The notes under the pieces: model-generated
The model's database searches: none
What the model was told of the DNA's origin: nothing
What the model saw: the letters and a program-made list of their open reading frames with translations, nothing else
Shown here: positions 7,851 through 16,664 of the stretch, piece after piece
How positions within the stretch are numbered: the stretch's first letter is position 1
Layout of the letters: each line of letters begins with the position of its first letter
Translations under genes and position numbers: made by a program
NCBI RefSeq assembly: GCF_022952855.1
Contig: NZ_JALJDX010000214.1
Coordinates: forward strand, 62,001 to 126,000
Direction of reading: 5' to 3'
Length of the DNA: 64,000 nucleotides
DNA from: Pseudomonas sp. RGM2987
GTDB taxonomy: Bacteria; Pseudomonadota; Gammaproteobacteria; Pseudomonadales; Pseudomonadaceae

Positions 7851-9194
7851 TCAACTGGACGGCACTGGGGCCTTTCTCGCCTGGGTTGAGTCCGCACGTG
7901 ACTGGTTGATCAGGGTGACAGCACCTGCGCCAATGAGGCCGGCCACGCTGATCGCCATGAAGTTGTGCTCCAGCGGCAGGTTCAGTGACACCAGCCAGCC
8001 GATCAGCACTGGCGCGACAATGGCGCCGATCCGCCCGACCCCCGAGGCAAAGCCAACGCCCGCCGAGCGGATGGTCGAGGGATAGAAATCACCTGCGTAG
8101 GCGTAGGCCAGCAACTGAGTGCCCAAGGTCGACGCCCCCACCACGAACACAACCCCGAACAACAGCGTCGTCGAGCGCGTGAAGCCGAGTAACGTGAGGG
8201 CAACCGCGCCGACGATGTAGAAACACACCAGCACGTACTTGATGTTGAACCGGTCGCCCAACCAGCCTCCACCAAGGGCTCCGACGATCGCCCCGACGTT
8301 GAACACGATCACGAAGTTGAGTGCCGACCCCAGGCTGAACCCGGCCATCGCCATCAGCTTGGTCAGCCAGGAATTGAGGGCGTAGACCATGAACAGACCA
8401 GTCATGAAGGCAGCCCAGATCATCACGGTGCTGGGACCCCGTCCGTCCTTGAACAGGTTTCGCACCGGTGTGTCCTGCTTACCCAGCACCGCCGGGTTGC
8501 CGACCATTTCAGTCTGCTGGCTCAGAGGCAGCGTCGGTTCCAGGCGGCTGGCGATGGCGCGCAACTCATCCTGACGGCCGTTTTTCAGCAGATAGCCGAT
8601 CGAGTCGGGCATCGTTTTGAGGATGAACGGAATCAGCAGCACCGGCAGCGCAGCGATGTAGAACACCCATTGCCAGCCATGACTCTCAATCAGCTGTTTG
8701 GACGTCACCGCCACCAGGATGCCGCCGACGGAGTAGCCGGCGAACACCAGGGTTACCAGGCGAGTGCGTTGTTTCAACGGCGCGTACTCGCCCATTTGCG
8801 CGGTGCAGACTGGCAGCACCCCGCCTATGCCTAGTCCTGCGATGAAACGCATGACGCTGAAGCTGACCGGGTCATGGGTAAAGCCGGCTCCCGCGGTGAA
8901 AAGGCTGAACAGCGCCACGCAGAAGGCGATCATTTTCGGACGGCCTATGCGATCGGCCAGCGTCCCGAGGAAAATCGCTCCGAGCATCGTACCGAAGAGC
9001 GCCGAGCCAGCCATGATGCCGGCACTGGTGGGGTCAATCTTCATGTCTTGCATGATGGCCGGCAGCGCCGCGCCAACAATCGCCAGGTCATAGCCATCGA
9101 TCACCAGGATCAACACACACCAGAAGAGAATCAGCCCGTGAAAGCGATTCAGTTTTGACTCGCCCGCCAGGGCGTAAACGTTCACCGGTTGCAT
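7851..9194 (-). CDS. MFS permease, aromatic acid:H+ symporter type
   Basis: A 447-residue, 12-helix major facilitator. The first helix has D-G-Y-D-L-A-I-V-G-A-A-L-P, the signature of the AAHS group (PcaK, BenK), whose Asp residues are needed for transport. The loop 2/3 motif G-T-L-A-D-R-I-G-R-P-K and F-I-A-G-L-G-I-G-G-V-L-P also fit. It imports an aromatic or related carboxylate with protons. It is the first gene of the minus-strand group that also encodes a nitroreductase, an acyl-CoA synthetase and an OprD-type porin. Confidence 0.88.
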   Translation of the reverse strand: MQPVNVYALAGESKLNRFHGLILFWCVLILVIDGYDLAIVGAALPAIMQDMKIDPTSAGIMAGSALFGTMLGAIFLGTLADRIGRPKMIAFCVALFSLFTAGAGFTHDPVSFSVMRFIAGLGIGGVLPVCTAQMGEYAPLKQRTRLVTLVFAGYSVGGILVAVTSKQLIESHGWQWVFYIAALPVLLIPFILKTMPDSIGYLLKNGRQDELRAIASRLEPTLPLSQQTEMVGNPAVLGKQDTPVRNLFKDGRGPSTVMIWAAFMTGLFMVYALNSWLTKLMAMAGFSLGSALNFVIVFNVGAIVGALGGGWLGDRFNIKYVLVCFYIVGAVALTLLGFTRSTTLLFGVVFVVGASTLGTQLLAYAYAGDFYPSTIRSAGVGFASGVGRIGAIVAPVLIGWLVSLNLPLEHNFMAISVAGLIGAGAVTLINQSRADSTQARKAPVPSS

Positions 9195-9451
9195 AGCGTG
9201 TCCCCTTCATTTTGTTTTTGTTGTGAAGTGCACTTGGGTCGCTGCATGCGCCCAGCTACTGGCAAGGCGCAACAACGCGCAGCCATCCAGTCAAGGCAAG
9301 ATGGATGGGCTGCTGGTGGCGATCATAGGATTGGCGGCACGCGCAGCCCATGCCCGTGGACATCGTTTTGAATGACCGTTCTGGGCAGTCTCGGGGGCCG
9401 TGGGAAGGGAAAGGGACAAGCCCGGCAGGCGCCGGGTATTGGACGTTGACG

Positions 9452-10465
9452 CTACTGATCGAGTGTCCGGCGATAGGCGCCCGGGCTGACGCCGGTCCAT
9501 TTCTTGAAAGCCCGGTGGAAGGCGCTGGTTTCCTGGAAGCCGGTCTGGGCCGCGACATCCGTCACCGTCAGGTCTGCCCGACACAGCAGGTTGATTGCGA
9601 TGTCGCGGCGCAGATTGTCTTTCAGACGCTGGTAGCTGACGCCCTCGGCCTGTAATCGGCGTTGCAGCGTCGAGTAGGAGATTCGCAGGGCTTTGGACAT
9701 CGCCTCAAGCTCGGGCCACTCTTCCGGGCTTTGCCCGCGTAGCCGCTGGCGGATCCGGGCGCTGATGCTGTCGTCGTTACGGTACTGCACAAGCAGGCTG
9801 GCCGGTGACTCCTTGAGGAACGCCGCCATGCTGGCTGGCGTCTGGGCGACCTTCAGTTCCAGAAAGCTGCGCTCGAACACGACCTGGGACACTGGAGCGC
9901 CAAACCGCAGGTTGTCACAGAAACGCATGCGGTAATCACTGTCGTCTGCTGGCCGTGGCGGGCGCAGGTCCAGTTGCTGGATGGGGATGCGCCGATTACC
10001 CAGCCAGCACAGCAGGCCATGCACCAGGATCAGCCAGGTGCCGTAGCAGAAAAGCCGCCGTTCCACGCCGTGGTCCTGGATGACGATCACCGCAGACTCT
10101 GCGTCGCAAATCAGCTCACCATACACGTCATCCAGAATCGCCCGCAGCAACGCCAGCATCCGCCGCAGGGCTTGACCCAGCGTCTCGCAGTTCTGCGAAA
10201 CCTGACACATCAGCTTGAAACTGCCACGCCGCATAGGATGGCTGTCGATCGCGAAAAACTCATCGTCCAGCGCATCGGACAGGGCCACCCACAGCCGCGA
10301 AAACGCCGCCGCCGATACGCGCGCGTTGGGCGCCTGCAACAGCTCTGGATCGATCTGGGCCTGTTGCAGAACCGCTGACACGTCCAGCCCACGGGAGCGT
10401 GCCCCCAGCAGTGCCTCATGGACCAGTCCGATTGAGGTTGTTCCCTTGTCTGGGGAGAGCGACAT
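9452..10465 (-). CDS. AraC-family regulator (OruR/ArgR-like architecture)
   Basis: A 337-residue regulator. An N-terminal ligand domain of about 200 residues (start G-L-V-H-E-A-L-L-G-A-R-S-R-G-L-D and a V-S-A-A-A-F-S-R-L-W segment) is followed by the AraC DNA-binding pair of helix-turn-helices near residues 240-335. These include M-S-K-A-L-R-I-S-Y-S-T-L-Q-R-R-L and F-Q-E-T-S-A-F-H-R-A-F-K-K-W-T-G-V-S-P-G-A-Y-R. It lies about 260 bases upstream of the permease group and is divergent from the MaoC-like gene; either could be its target. The ligand is unknown. Confidence 0.88.
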   Translation of the reverse strand: MSLSPDKGTTSIGLVHEALLGARSRGLDVSAVLQQAQIDPELLQAPNARVSAAAFSRLWVALSDALDDEFFAIDSHPMRRGSFKLMCQVSQNCETLGQALRRMLALLRAILDDVYGELICDAESAVIVIQDHGVERRLFCYGTWLILVHGLLCWLGNRRIPIQQLDLRPPRPADDSDYRMRFCDNLRFGAPVSQVVFERSFLELKVAQTPASMAAFLKESPASLLVQYRNDDSISARIRQRLRGQSPEEWPELEAMSKALRISYSTLQRRLQAEGVSYQRLKDNLRRDIAINLLCRADLTVTDVAAQTGFQETSAFHRAFKKWTGVSPGAYRRTLDQ

Positions 10466-10675
10466 GAAGTCTCCGTATGCCGGGTCCGCACCTTCACGGT
10501 GTTGCGCGAGCGGGTCTTCCAGCGTCGCACGTTTTTATAGTCGCACCAATAATCAACGAAAAACCAATGTCCTTGGGTGCCCTTACGCATCAACCGTGGT
10601 GAGGCCGTTGAGCATTGCTGGCGAGCGCCGCTGGTGAAACACTCAAATCAAAAACCTGCGAGACCAGAGGCTTCT

Positions 10676-11134
10676 ATGAATACGAAGGCACTCTACTGGG
10701 AAGATTTCAGCCCCGGCAACGAATGGACCGCCGAACGTCCACAACCGGTGAGCCGCCAGGAAATAATCGAATTTGCCCTGATGTTCGACCCGCTGGATAT
10801 CCATATCGACCCCGAACAAGCAGCGCGCGCTCCATTGGGCGTACATTGCGCAAGCGGTGTGCATACGTTCGCGATGGCGCAGAGGATGTTGTGCGACGCC
10901 TTTTTCCTGAAGACGAACCTGGTGGCCGGCGGAAAATTCGAAGCGTTAAAGCTGCTTCGACCGGTTCTCAGTGGTGACCGCCTGCGTTTGATATCACAGG
11001 TCCTGAAGGCCTATCCGCATACCCGTAAGCTAGATCGCGGCTGGGTGGTTTTCAAAGTCGAAGTCCTCAATCAGGACCAGAACGCTGTGCTGACCTACGA
11101 GACTGACGTGCTGATCATGCGCCGTCCGGCATGA
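10676..11134 (+). CDS. MaoC-like hot-dog-fold dehydratase/acyl-thioester protein
   Basis: A 152-residue single hot-dog protein. The hydratase-type motif is visible as F-D-P-L-D-I-H-I-D-P-E-Q-A (Asp and His pair) followed by G-V-H-C-A-S-G-V-H-T. In this family it binds an enoyl- or hydroxyacyl-CoA. I chose ATG 10676 because the open frame continues upstream to 10577 with no family match, and AGAGG lies just before 10676. It is divergent from the AraC gene across about 210 bases that probably hold both promoters. Confidence 0.78.
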   Translation: MNTKALYWEDFSPGNEWTAERPQPVSRQEIIEFALMFDPLDIHIDPEQAARAPLGVHCASGVHTFAMAQRMLCDAFFLKTNLVAGGKFEALKLLRPVLSGDRLRLISQVLKAYPHTRKLDRGWVVFKVEVLNQDQNAVLTYETDVLIMRRPA

Positions 11135-11190
11135 TCATCGCGACGGCCACAACGCCAGGAAGGTCATTGTGAGCCGCCACGCCCCTGCGG

Positions 11191-11811
11191 TCAGTCGATC
11201 GTCGGTAGGCGGAACCGTTCACTGAAGGTCAGGTTGACCCCGACAAGCGCTCCGCCGGTCTGCTGGAGTCGGCCGCCCTCTGCCAGGGAACCCAGATCGA
11301 GGCTGTAGAAACCGATCTCCTCGATCAGTTCGCTCACCACTTTCTTGGCCCCAGCATCGTCCCCGGACACGAAGAACGCCGTCTTGGGCTTCGACGCCGA
11401 AAAATCCGACATCCAGATCATCGGAATGGTGTTGAACGCCTTGACGACCTTCGCTCCCGGCGCGAGATCGGCGACGATCTCGCTCGACGTCCGACCGCTG
11501 ATGTCGCCAAGCATCAACGGCTCAACACTGGCGACACGGTTGGTGGTATCCACGAGCGTGCGCCCTCTCCAGTCGCCGACTGAAAACAACGCTTTTTGTA
11601 CATCCCACCATTTGACAGCAAGCACGACAAGGTCCTGTTCTGCTGCTTCCTTTGCCGTACCGGCCGTCGCGCCGGAACCCAACTCCGCAACAAGGCCGGC
11701 GAGCGACTCAGGCCCGCGGGAGTTGCTAAGTACAACCTGGTGACCTACCGATAGGACGTGTTTGGCGATTGTTTGGGCGACAGGCCCAGCGCCGATAAAG
11801 CCGATTTTCAT
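11191..11811 (-). CDS. NADP oxidoreductase, F420-dependent-reductase-like
   Basis: A 206-residue Rossmann protein. The first residues give the dinucleotide site K-I-G-F-I-G-A-G-P-V-A-Q, then V-V-L-S-N-S-R-G-P-E-S-L, as in the NADPH:F420 reductase family; pseudomonads lack an F420 system as far as I know, so the native partner is probably different. AAGGA lies 9 bases before the ATG. It is transcribed away from an HxlR regulator, and two matched palindromes lie between the starts, so it is the likely regulated gene. Confidence 0.78.
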   Translation of the reverse strand: MKIGFIGAGPVAQTIAKHVLSVGHQVVLSNSRGPESLAGLVAELGSGATAGTAKEAAEQDLVVLAVKWWDVQKALFSVGDWRGRTLVDTTNRVASVEPLMLGDISGRTSSEIVADLAPGAKVVKAFNTIPMIWMSDFSASKPKTAFFVSGDDAGAKKVVSELIEEIGFYSLDLGSLAEGGRLQQTGGALVGVNLTFSERFRLPTID

Positions 11812-11899
11812 TTTGAGTATCCTTGCTGAGAGATTAGTTCGTTGACCGTCGAGGCGACCTGATCGCGAGCCAAGACGTACGAGCTATCCTTCGCTTGTT

Positions 11900-11948
11900 A
11901 CTTGCAAAATACAAGTGATAAGCAAAAATTTACTTGCTTGACGCAAGT
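11900..11948. promoter_or_regulatory. Two ACTTG-N7-CAAGT operators in a divergent promoter
   Basis: Identical palindrome arms occur at 11900-11916 and 11932-11948, each ACTTG, seven bases, CAAGT. Their centres are 32 bp apart, about three helical turns. They sit between the NADP oxidoreductase start (11811, minus) and the HxlR start (11966, plus), with the second ending 17 bases before the HxlR ATG. HxlR proteins bind such dyads as dimers, so autoregulation plus control of the neighbour is the simplest reading. Confidence 0.7.
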
Positions 11949-11965
11949 GATGCTAAGATCGCGCC

Positions 11966-12418
11966 ATGAAAAAAACCTGTAAAAGTGACATCCGGTCGCA
12001 TTGCGCGGTGAACTATGGCGTGGAGATTTTCGGCGACCGATGGTCGCTGCTGATCGTTCGCGACATGATTTTTGTCGGCAAAAAGACCTATGGGGAATTT
12101 CTGAAATCGGAAGAGCGAATCGCGACCAATGTCCTCGCGTCCCGCCTTGTTCTGCTTGAAGAGCAAGGCATCCTCTCGAGAAAGCCCAGCCCCGACGACG
12201 GGCGCAGGGATTTCTACACCCTGACCGAGAAAGGCCTGGACCTCATACCGGTGGTGCTCAACATTGTTCTTTGGAGCGCCAAGCACGATTCGGAGTCGTA
12301 CATACTGCGCCGCGCGGAGTTCCTCGCTCGACTGAGTGAAAACCCGATACAGGTGAGCGAAGAGGTGAAGGCGCTGGTGCGCAATGGCGGGTGTATCTTT
12401 GCTCAGGGCAGCGACTGA
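11966..12418 (+). CDS. HxlR-family winged-helix regulator
   Basis: A 150-residue protein. It has the HxlR hallmarks: a Cys near the N-terminus (K-K-T-C), G-D-R-W-S-L-L-I-V-R-D-M-I-F near residue 26, the recognition helix area I-A-T-N-V-L-A-S-R-L-V-L-L-E-E-Q-G-I-L, and a wing followed by Y-T-L-T-E-K-G-L-D-L. Some family members sense electrophiles or oxidants through the N-terminal Cys; whether this one does is inference. It probably controls the divergent oxidoreductase. Confidence 0.9.
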   Translation: MKKTCKSDIRSHCAVNYGVEIFGDRWSLLIVRDMIFVGKKTYGEFLKSEERIATNVLASRLVLLEEQGILSRKPSPDDGRRDFYTLTEKGLDLIPVVLNIVLWSAKHDSESYILRRAEFLARLSENPIQVSEEVKALVRNGGCIFAQGSD

Positions 12419-12427
12419 GTGACCAGG

Positions 12428-13330
12428 TTACCCCGCCCTGAGCACCTCCTCCAAAAACTCAATAAACACATTGATCCGGCTCGACCCGCGATGATTCGGC
12501 AAATACAGCGCATTGATGCATCCACTGGCGCTGCCGGGGTTGACCTCGTATTGCGCCAGCAGCCGAACCAACCGTCCCTGGGCAACGTCATCACGCACCA
12601 GCCAGTCGGCGAGCAGCGTCACCCCGCCGCCGGCGATAGCGGCCTCGCGCAAAATGTCGGCGTTGTTGCTGTGCAGTCGCCCTTGTACATTCAGTTGGAC
12701 GGTTTCGTCATCGGCCTGGAACGTCCAATGCAGGTGCGAGCCGCTGTAATCGAAGCGCAGGCATTGGTGCTCCAGCAGGTCGTGGGGATGGCGCGGTGCG
12801 GGGTGGTGCTTCAGATAGTCCGGACTTGCCAATACCCAACGTTGAAAAGCCCCGACCCGTTTGCTGACGATGTCTTCGCTGACCACCGTGGAGCCCAATC
12901 GCACCGACACGTCGATCTGCTCGCTGAGCAGATCGCTGACTTGGTCACTCAGTGACAGGCTGATTTCCAGGCCTGGATAACGTTCAAGCAGACGGTTCAG
13001 GTGCGGGGCGATGATGCGACGGCCAAACTCCACCGGTACGCTGACCCTGAGCCGGCCTTGCACCTCGCTGCCACGGTCAGCGACGAAGGCATCGGCCTCA
13101 TCGACGGCGTCGAGGATCGCCACGGCTTTGTCGAAATAGCTTTGCCCAGCGGCGGTCACGCTGATGTGGCGGGTCGTGCGGTTGAGCAGGCTGGCGCCCA
13201 GTTCCTGCTCCAGCCCCGCCACCTGGCGCGTCACCGAAGACGTCGACAGGCCGAGTTTACGCGCTGCCGAGGAATAGCCGCCGCAGCGTACGGTTTCGAC
13301 GAACATCTTCAGTGCCAGCAACTTGTCCAT
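12428..13330 (-). CDS. LysR-family transcriptional regulator
   Basis: A 300-residue LysR protein. It has an N-terminal helix-turn-helix (F-V-E-T-V-R-C-G-G-Y-S-S-A-A-R-K-L-G-L-S) and a two-lobed effector domain. I set the start at 13330 (M-D-K-L-L-A-L-K-M-F), which gives the family's normal length; the frame stays open to 13426 but that would overlap the next gene and add 32 residues with no match. The MFS gene lies upstream on the same strand with an 82-base gap, so regulator and pump may be linked. Confidence 0.88.
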   Translation of the reverse strand: MDKLLALKMFVETVRCGGYSSAARKLGLSTSSVTRQVAGLEQELGASLLNRTTRHISVTAAGQSYFDKAVAILDAVDEADAFVADRGSEVQGRLRVSVPVEFGRRIIAPHLNRLLERYPGLEISLSLSDQVSDLLSEQIDVSVRLGSTVVSEDIVSKRVGAFQRWVLASPDYLKHHPAPRHPHDLLEHQCLRFDYSGSHLHWTFQADDETVQLNVQGRLHSNNADILREAAIAGGGVTLLADWLVRDDVAQGRLVRLLAQYEVNPGSASGCINALYLPNHRGSSRINVFIEFLEEVLRAG

Positions 13331-13412
13331 AAGGGAATTCCGATCGAAAGCAAACGGTGACGATTGTGCATCACCGTCCGCTTGTCGTCTTGTCCCATGC
13401 AACGTCATCGGG

Positions 13413-14630
13413 TTATTGGCCATCAACCGGCGCTGCTGTGAACTGACGCGAAAGAAATATCACCAGCGCCAGGGCTGGGACCGCAGCCACCAGTAACGCC
13501 GACAGGCTCCAGCCAAAATGTTCATAAAGCGCAGTGGCGACCAGCGAACCCAATGCGCCGCCAACGAAGATACTGGTCATGTACACCGAGTTGAGCCTGG
13601 CCCGGCTGTGTGGGTCCAGGGCATACACCTCACGCTGCCCGAGCACCATGCTCAACTGCACGGCAAAGTCCAGCAGCACCGCACACACCACCAGCCAGAC
13701 ATAACCGCTGCCCGGCAAGGCGGCGATCAACAATGAAACCGGGGCCAGCAGCAAGGCCACCAGGGTGCCGATGCGAGCGTGACCGGCATCGGCCAAGCGA
13801 CCGGCAATCGGCGCGGCCACGGCGCCCACCGCGCCGACCAGGGCAAAGATCGCCACTTGGGTCTGACTGAAACCGTGGTTGCGCATCAGCTCGATGGGCG
13901 CGATGGTCCAGAACAAGCTGAAGCTGGCGAACAACAGGCCCTGGTACAACGAACGCTCGCGCAGCACTGCATAGCGTTTGGCCAGGGCAAACACTGAACC
14001 GATCAACGCACCATAACTGGCCTGATGCGTCGGCACGCGACGCGGCAGCGCCACAGCGGTGATCAGCGCAATGACGGCCATCAGTGCCGCGGCGCTGAAG
14101 AACACTCCGCGCCAACCGAACGCTTCCACCAGCAGGCTCGATACCGGCCGCGACAACAGGATGCCCAGCAGCAGGCCGCTCATGATGTTGCCCACCACAC
14201 GGCCACGTGATTTTTCAGGGGCCAGGTGCGCGGCCAGCGGCACGAGGATCTGCACGGCCACCGAGGTCAGGCCGATCAGCAGCGAAAACACCAGGAACAT
14301 CGACGGCGAATGGGACAACCCGGCGCACAGCAGGCTGGCGCTGGCCGCCAGGGTGAAACCCACCACCAGCCGACGGTTTTCCAAAAGGTCCGCCAGTGGC
14401 ACCAGCAACAGCAGGCCCAAGGCGTAGCCAAATTGCGTGAGCGAGACGATCAGGCTGGCATTGGCGCTGGACAAGCCGATCTGCAGCGCGATCAGTTCGA
14501 CGATGGGTTGGGCGTAGTAAAGGTTGGCGACCACCGCGCCGCAGCAAAACGCCAGGAACGCGACCATCAGGCCGGAGAGTGAAGCAGTCGATTGGGGATC
14601 GGCCGTGGCCGCAGGATTGCCCGTGAGCAT
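13413..14630 (-). CDS. MFS transporter, probable efflux pump
   Basis: A 405-residue, 12-helix major facilitator. Visible features are N-L-Y-Y-A-Q-P-I-V-E in helix 1, F-G-Y-A-L-G-L-L-L-L-V-P-L-A-D in the helix 2/loop motif, and a long run of hydrophobic helices. N-L-Y-Y-A-Q-P is shared with drug/sugar-efflux-type permeases common beside LysR genes in proteobacteria. The substrate is unknown. The next gene downstream on this strand is a LysR regulator, which may control it. Confidence 0.83.
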   Translation of the reverse strand: MLTGNPAATADPQSTASLSGLMVAFLAFCCGAVVANLYYAQPIVELIALQIGLSSANASLIVSLTQFGYALGLLLLVPLADLLENRRLVVGFTLAASASLLCAGLSHSPSMFLVFSLLIGLTSVAVQILVPLAAHLAPEKSRGRVVGNIMSGLLLGILLSRPVSSLLVEAFGWRGVFFSAAALMAVIALITAVALPRRVPTHQASYGALIGSVFALAKRYAVLRERSLYQGLLFASFSLFWTIAPIELMRNHGFSQTQVAIFALVGAVGAVAAPIAGRLADAGHARIGTLVALLLAPVSLLIAALPGSGYVWLVVCAVLLDFAVQLSMVLGQREVYALDPHSRARLNSVYMTSIFVGGALGSLVATALYEHFGWSLSALLVAAVPALALVIFLSRQFTAAPVDGQ

Positions 14631-14913
14631 GATGACACCTCGTCAATGGGAGAAAGTGTCTGCAAGGCTACGCACGCGCTCGGCGTTGGAGAATCCACGG
14701 TTCGAGCAACTGACTGATGCGCCGCACGCAACGAATCCAGGCGTTGCTTTTGGCGCAACGGGCCTTTGCGCGAAGTGCCGATACTCGGTTGCGCTGCCCT
14801 TCCCTACTCTGGATCACCTCGCCCCCAGGGTCATTCAAGGAGCTTGCCGTGATCTCGAATCAATCGTTTTTCACCTCCCCCGGAAAGCCCCCCTGCATCA
14901 GTGGCACATCCGC

Positions 14914-16194
14914 ATGAACAGTCAATGGTTGAAATCCAGGCAGGTTTTGACTGCACTGGCCGCCCTCGCCCTGCTCGCCTCCACTGCTGCGGTGCTGCTG
15001 ATGTGGCGTCCAGCATTGGCACCCATCGAGCGCCCACATACCTTCGACCGGGCGCAACTGCAACGCGGCGCCCGAGTGGTGGAAGCTGGCGACTGCGCGG
15101 TGTGCCACACCCGCCCCGGCGGTCAATACCTGGCTGGCGGGCTACCGCTGGTGACGCCTTTCGGCACGCTCTACAGCACCAACATCACCCCCGATCCACA
15201 AACCGGGATCGGCCAATGGTCCCTGCAAGCCTTTGAACGGGCGATGCGTGAAGGTATATCCCGCGACGGCCATTTCCTCTACCCGGCTTTTCCGTACGTG
15301 CACTACCGGCGCATGAGCGATGGCGATCTGGCCGATGCCTACGCCTGGTTGATGAGCGGCCCTGCGGTGCACGCCCCGGCGATGGAAAACCGCATGAACT
15401 TCCCAATGAACATTCGGCCCCTGGTGTCGTTCTGGAACCTGCTGTTCCTGCATGGCGAGCCGTTGACGCCTGTTGTCCAGCAGTCTGACGCCTGGAATCG
15501 CGGTCGCTATCTGGTTGAAGGTCCCGGTCACTGCGCAGGTTGTCATTCGCCGCTGAACCTGATTGGTGCCGAGAAATCCGGCCAAAGCCTGGCAGGCGGC
15601 AGCGTGGACGGCTGGGATGCCCCATCACTGCTGGGCTTGGCGCGCCAGGCCGATGGCTGGAACAGCGAGCAACTGGTGCGTTACCTGCGCGGCGAAGTGG
15701 TGAGTGGTCATGGTACGGCCGCCGGCCCGATGCGCCCGGTCAGTCTCAGCCTGGCTCGCTTGCCGGCCAGCGATGTCGAGGCGATTGCCAACTACCTGCT
15801 GAGTCTGAAAACCAAGCCAGCGGTAAAGGAAATTTCGTCGATACCGGTAGAACCCGATGCTGCCGAGCAGGCCTCGGGCGCTCTCGTATTTGCTGGTGCC
15901 TGCGCCGGGTGCCACGGCCCGGCCGCTCCGATGCGCGAAATCGATGAGCGTCCGGCGCTGGAGCGCACCTCTGCGTTACGCGCCGCCAGTTCGCGCAACT
16001 TTCTCAAGAGCGTCCTAGAAGGGCTGCCGGCCAATCCAGGAATGCCCGGCCCGGTCATGCCGCCCTTCGCCGCCAACCTCGATGACAACCAGCTCAAGGC
16101 CCTCGCCGCTTATCTGCGCCACCAGGCCAGCCCCGGCCAGCCCTGGACGGATCTTTCTTCTACTGTCGACGCGATACGCAAGGAGACGAAATGA
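14914..16194 (+). CDS. Tri-haem c-type cytochrome subunit of a periplasmic dehydrogenase
   Basis: A 426-residue protein with an N-terminal membrane anchor/signal (V-L-T-A-L-A-A-L-A-L-L-A-S-T-A-A-V-L-L-M-W). Three C-x-x-C-H haem sites are present: C-A-V-C-H near residue 64, C-A-G-C-H near 210 and C-A-G-C-H near 330. This is the layout of cytochrome subunits of membrane-bound alcohol and aldehyde dehydrogenases. Its end overlaps the 2Fe-2S subunit start by 4 bases. It probably takes electrons from that enzyme and passes them to the respiratory chain. ATG 14914 was chosen because the frame before it has no signal-like sequence; its ribosome site is weak. Confidence 0.88.
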   Translation: MNSQWLKSRQVLTALAALALLASTAAVLLMWRPALAPIERPHTFDRAQLQRGARVVEAGDCAVCHTRPGGQYLAGGLPLVTPFGTLYSTNITPDPQTGIGQWSLQAFERAMREGISRDGHFLYPAFPYVHYRRMSDGDLADAYAWLMSGPAVHAPAMENRMNFPMNIRPLVSFWNLLFLHGEPLTPVVQQSDAWNRGRYLVEGPGHCAGCHSPLNLIGAEKSGQSLAGGSVDGWDAPSLLGLARQADGWNSEQLVRYLRGEVVSGHGTAAGPMRPVSLSLARLPASDVEAIANYLLSLKTKPAVKEISSIPVEPDAAEQASGALVFAGACAGCHGPAAPMREIDERPALERTSALRAASSRNFLKSVLEGLPANPGMPGPVMPPFAANLDDNQLKALAAYLRHQASPGQPWTDLSSTVDAIRKETK

Positions 16195-16664
16195 CCCACG
16201 TCACGCTCAACGTCAACGGCTCGGACCATGCCCTGGATCTAGAACCGGACATGCCTTTGCTCTACGCACTGCGCAATCACCTCGGGCTCAATGGCGCCAA
16301 ATACGGTTGCGGCCTGGGCCAATGCGGCGCCTGCACGGTCATTGTCGATGACCGTCCGGTATTTGCCTGCCTGACACCCTGCGCTGGGCTTGAAGGCAAG
16401 AAAGTCCGTACCGTCGAAGGCTTGGGGTCCGCCGAGCAGCCCGGTGACCTGCAACAGGCGTTCATCGACAAGCAGGCCGCGCAATGCGGCTACTGCATCG
16501 CCGGCATGCTGATGCGGGCCCAGTCGCTGCTGGAGCGCAACCCCACGCCGGACGAGTCAACCATCCGCGAGCACATGGCGGGGAATCTGTGCCGGTGCGG
16601 CACCCATCTGCGCATCATCGAAGCCATCAGCCTGGTTTCAGGACAAAACGGGAGCGCAGCATGA
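16191..16664 (+). CDS. 2Fe-2S subunit of xanthine-dehydrogenase-family hydroxylase
   Basis: A 157-residue protein with two [2Fe-2S] clusters. The plant-ferredoxin-type site is C-G-L-G-Q-C-G-A-C plus a later Cys in F-A-C-L; the C-terminal helical site is C-G-Y-C then C-R-C-G. This matches CoxS/IorA-type small subunits. It has no signal peptide, so it probably crosses the membrane folded with the Tat-exported large subunit. ATGA overlaps at both ends (16191-16194 and 16661-16664) show tight translational coupling with the cytochrome and molybdopterin subunits. Confidence 0.93.
   Translation: MTHVTLNVNGSDHALDLEPDMPLLYALRNHLGLNGAKYGCGLGQCGACTVIVDDRPVFACLTPCAGLEGKKVRTVEGLGSAEQPGDLQQAFIDKQAAQCGYCIAGMLMRAQSLLERNPTPDESTIREHMAGNLCRCGTHLRIIEAISLVSGQNGSAA

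Noticed and set aside
13330-13426. A longer N-terminus for the LysR regulator
   Set aside because: The extra 32 residues have no family match and would overlap the MFS gene.
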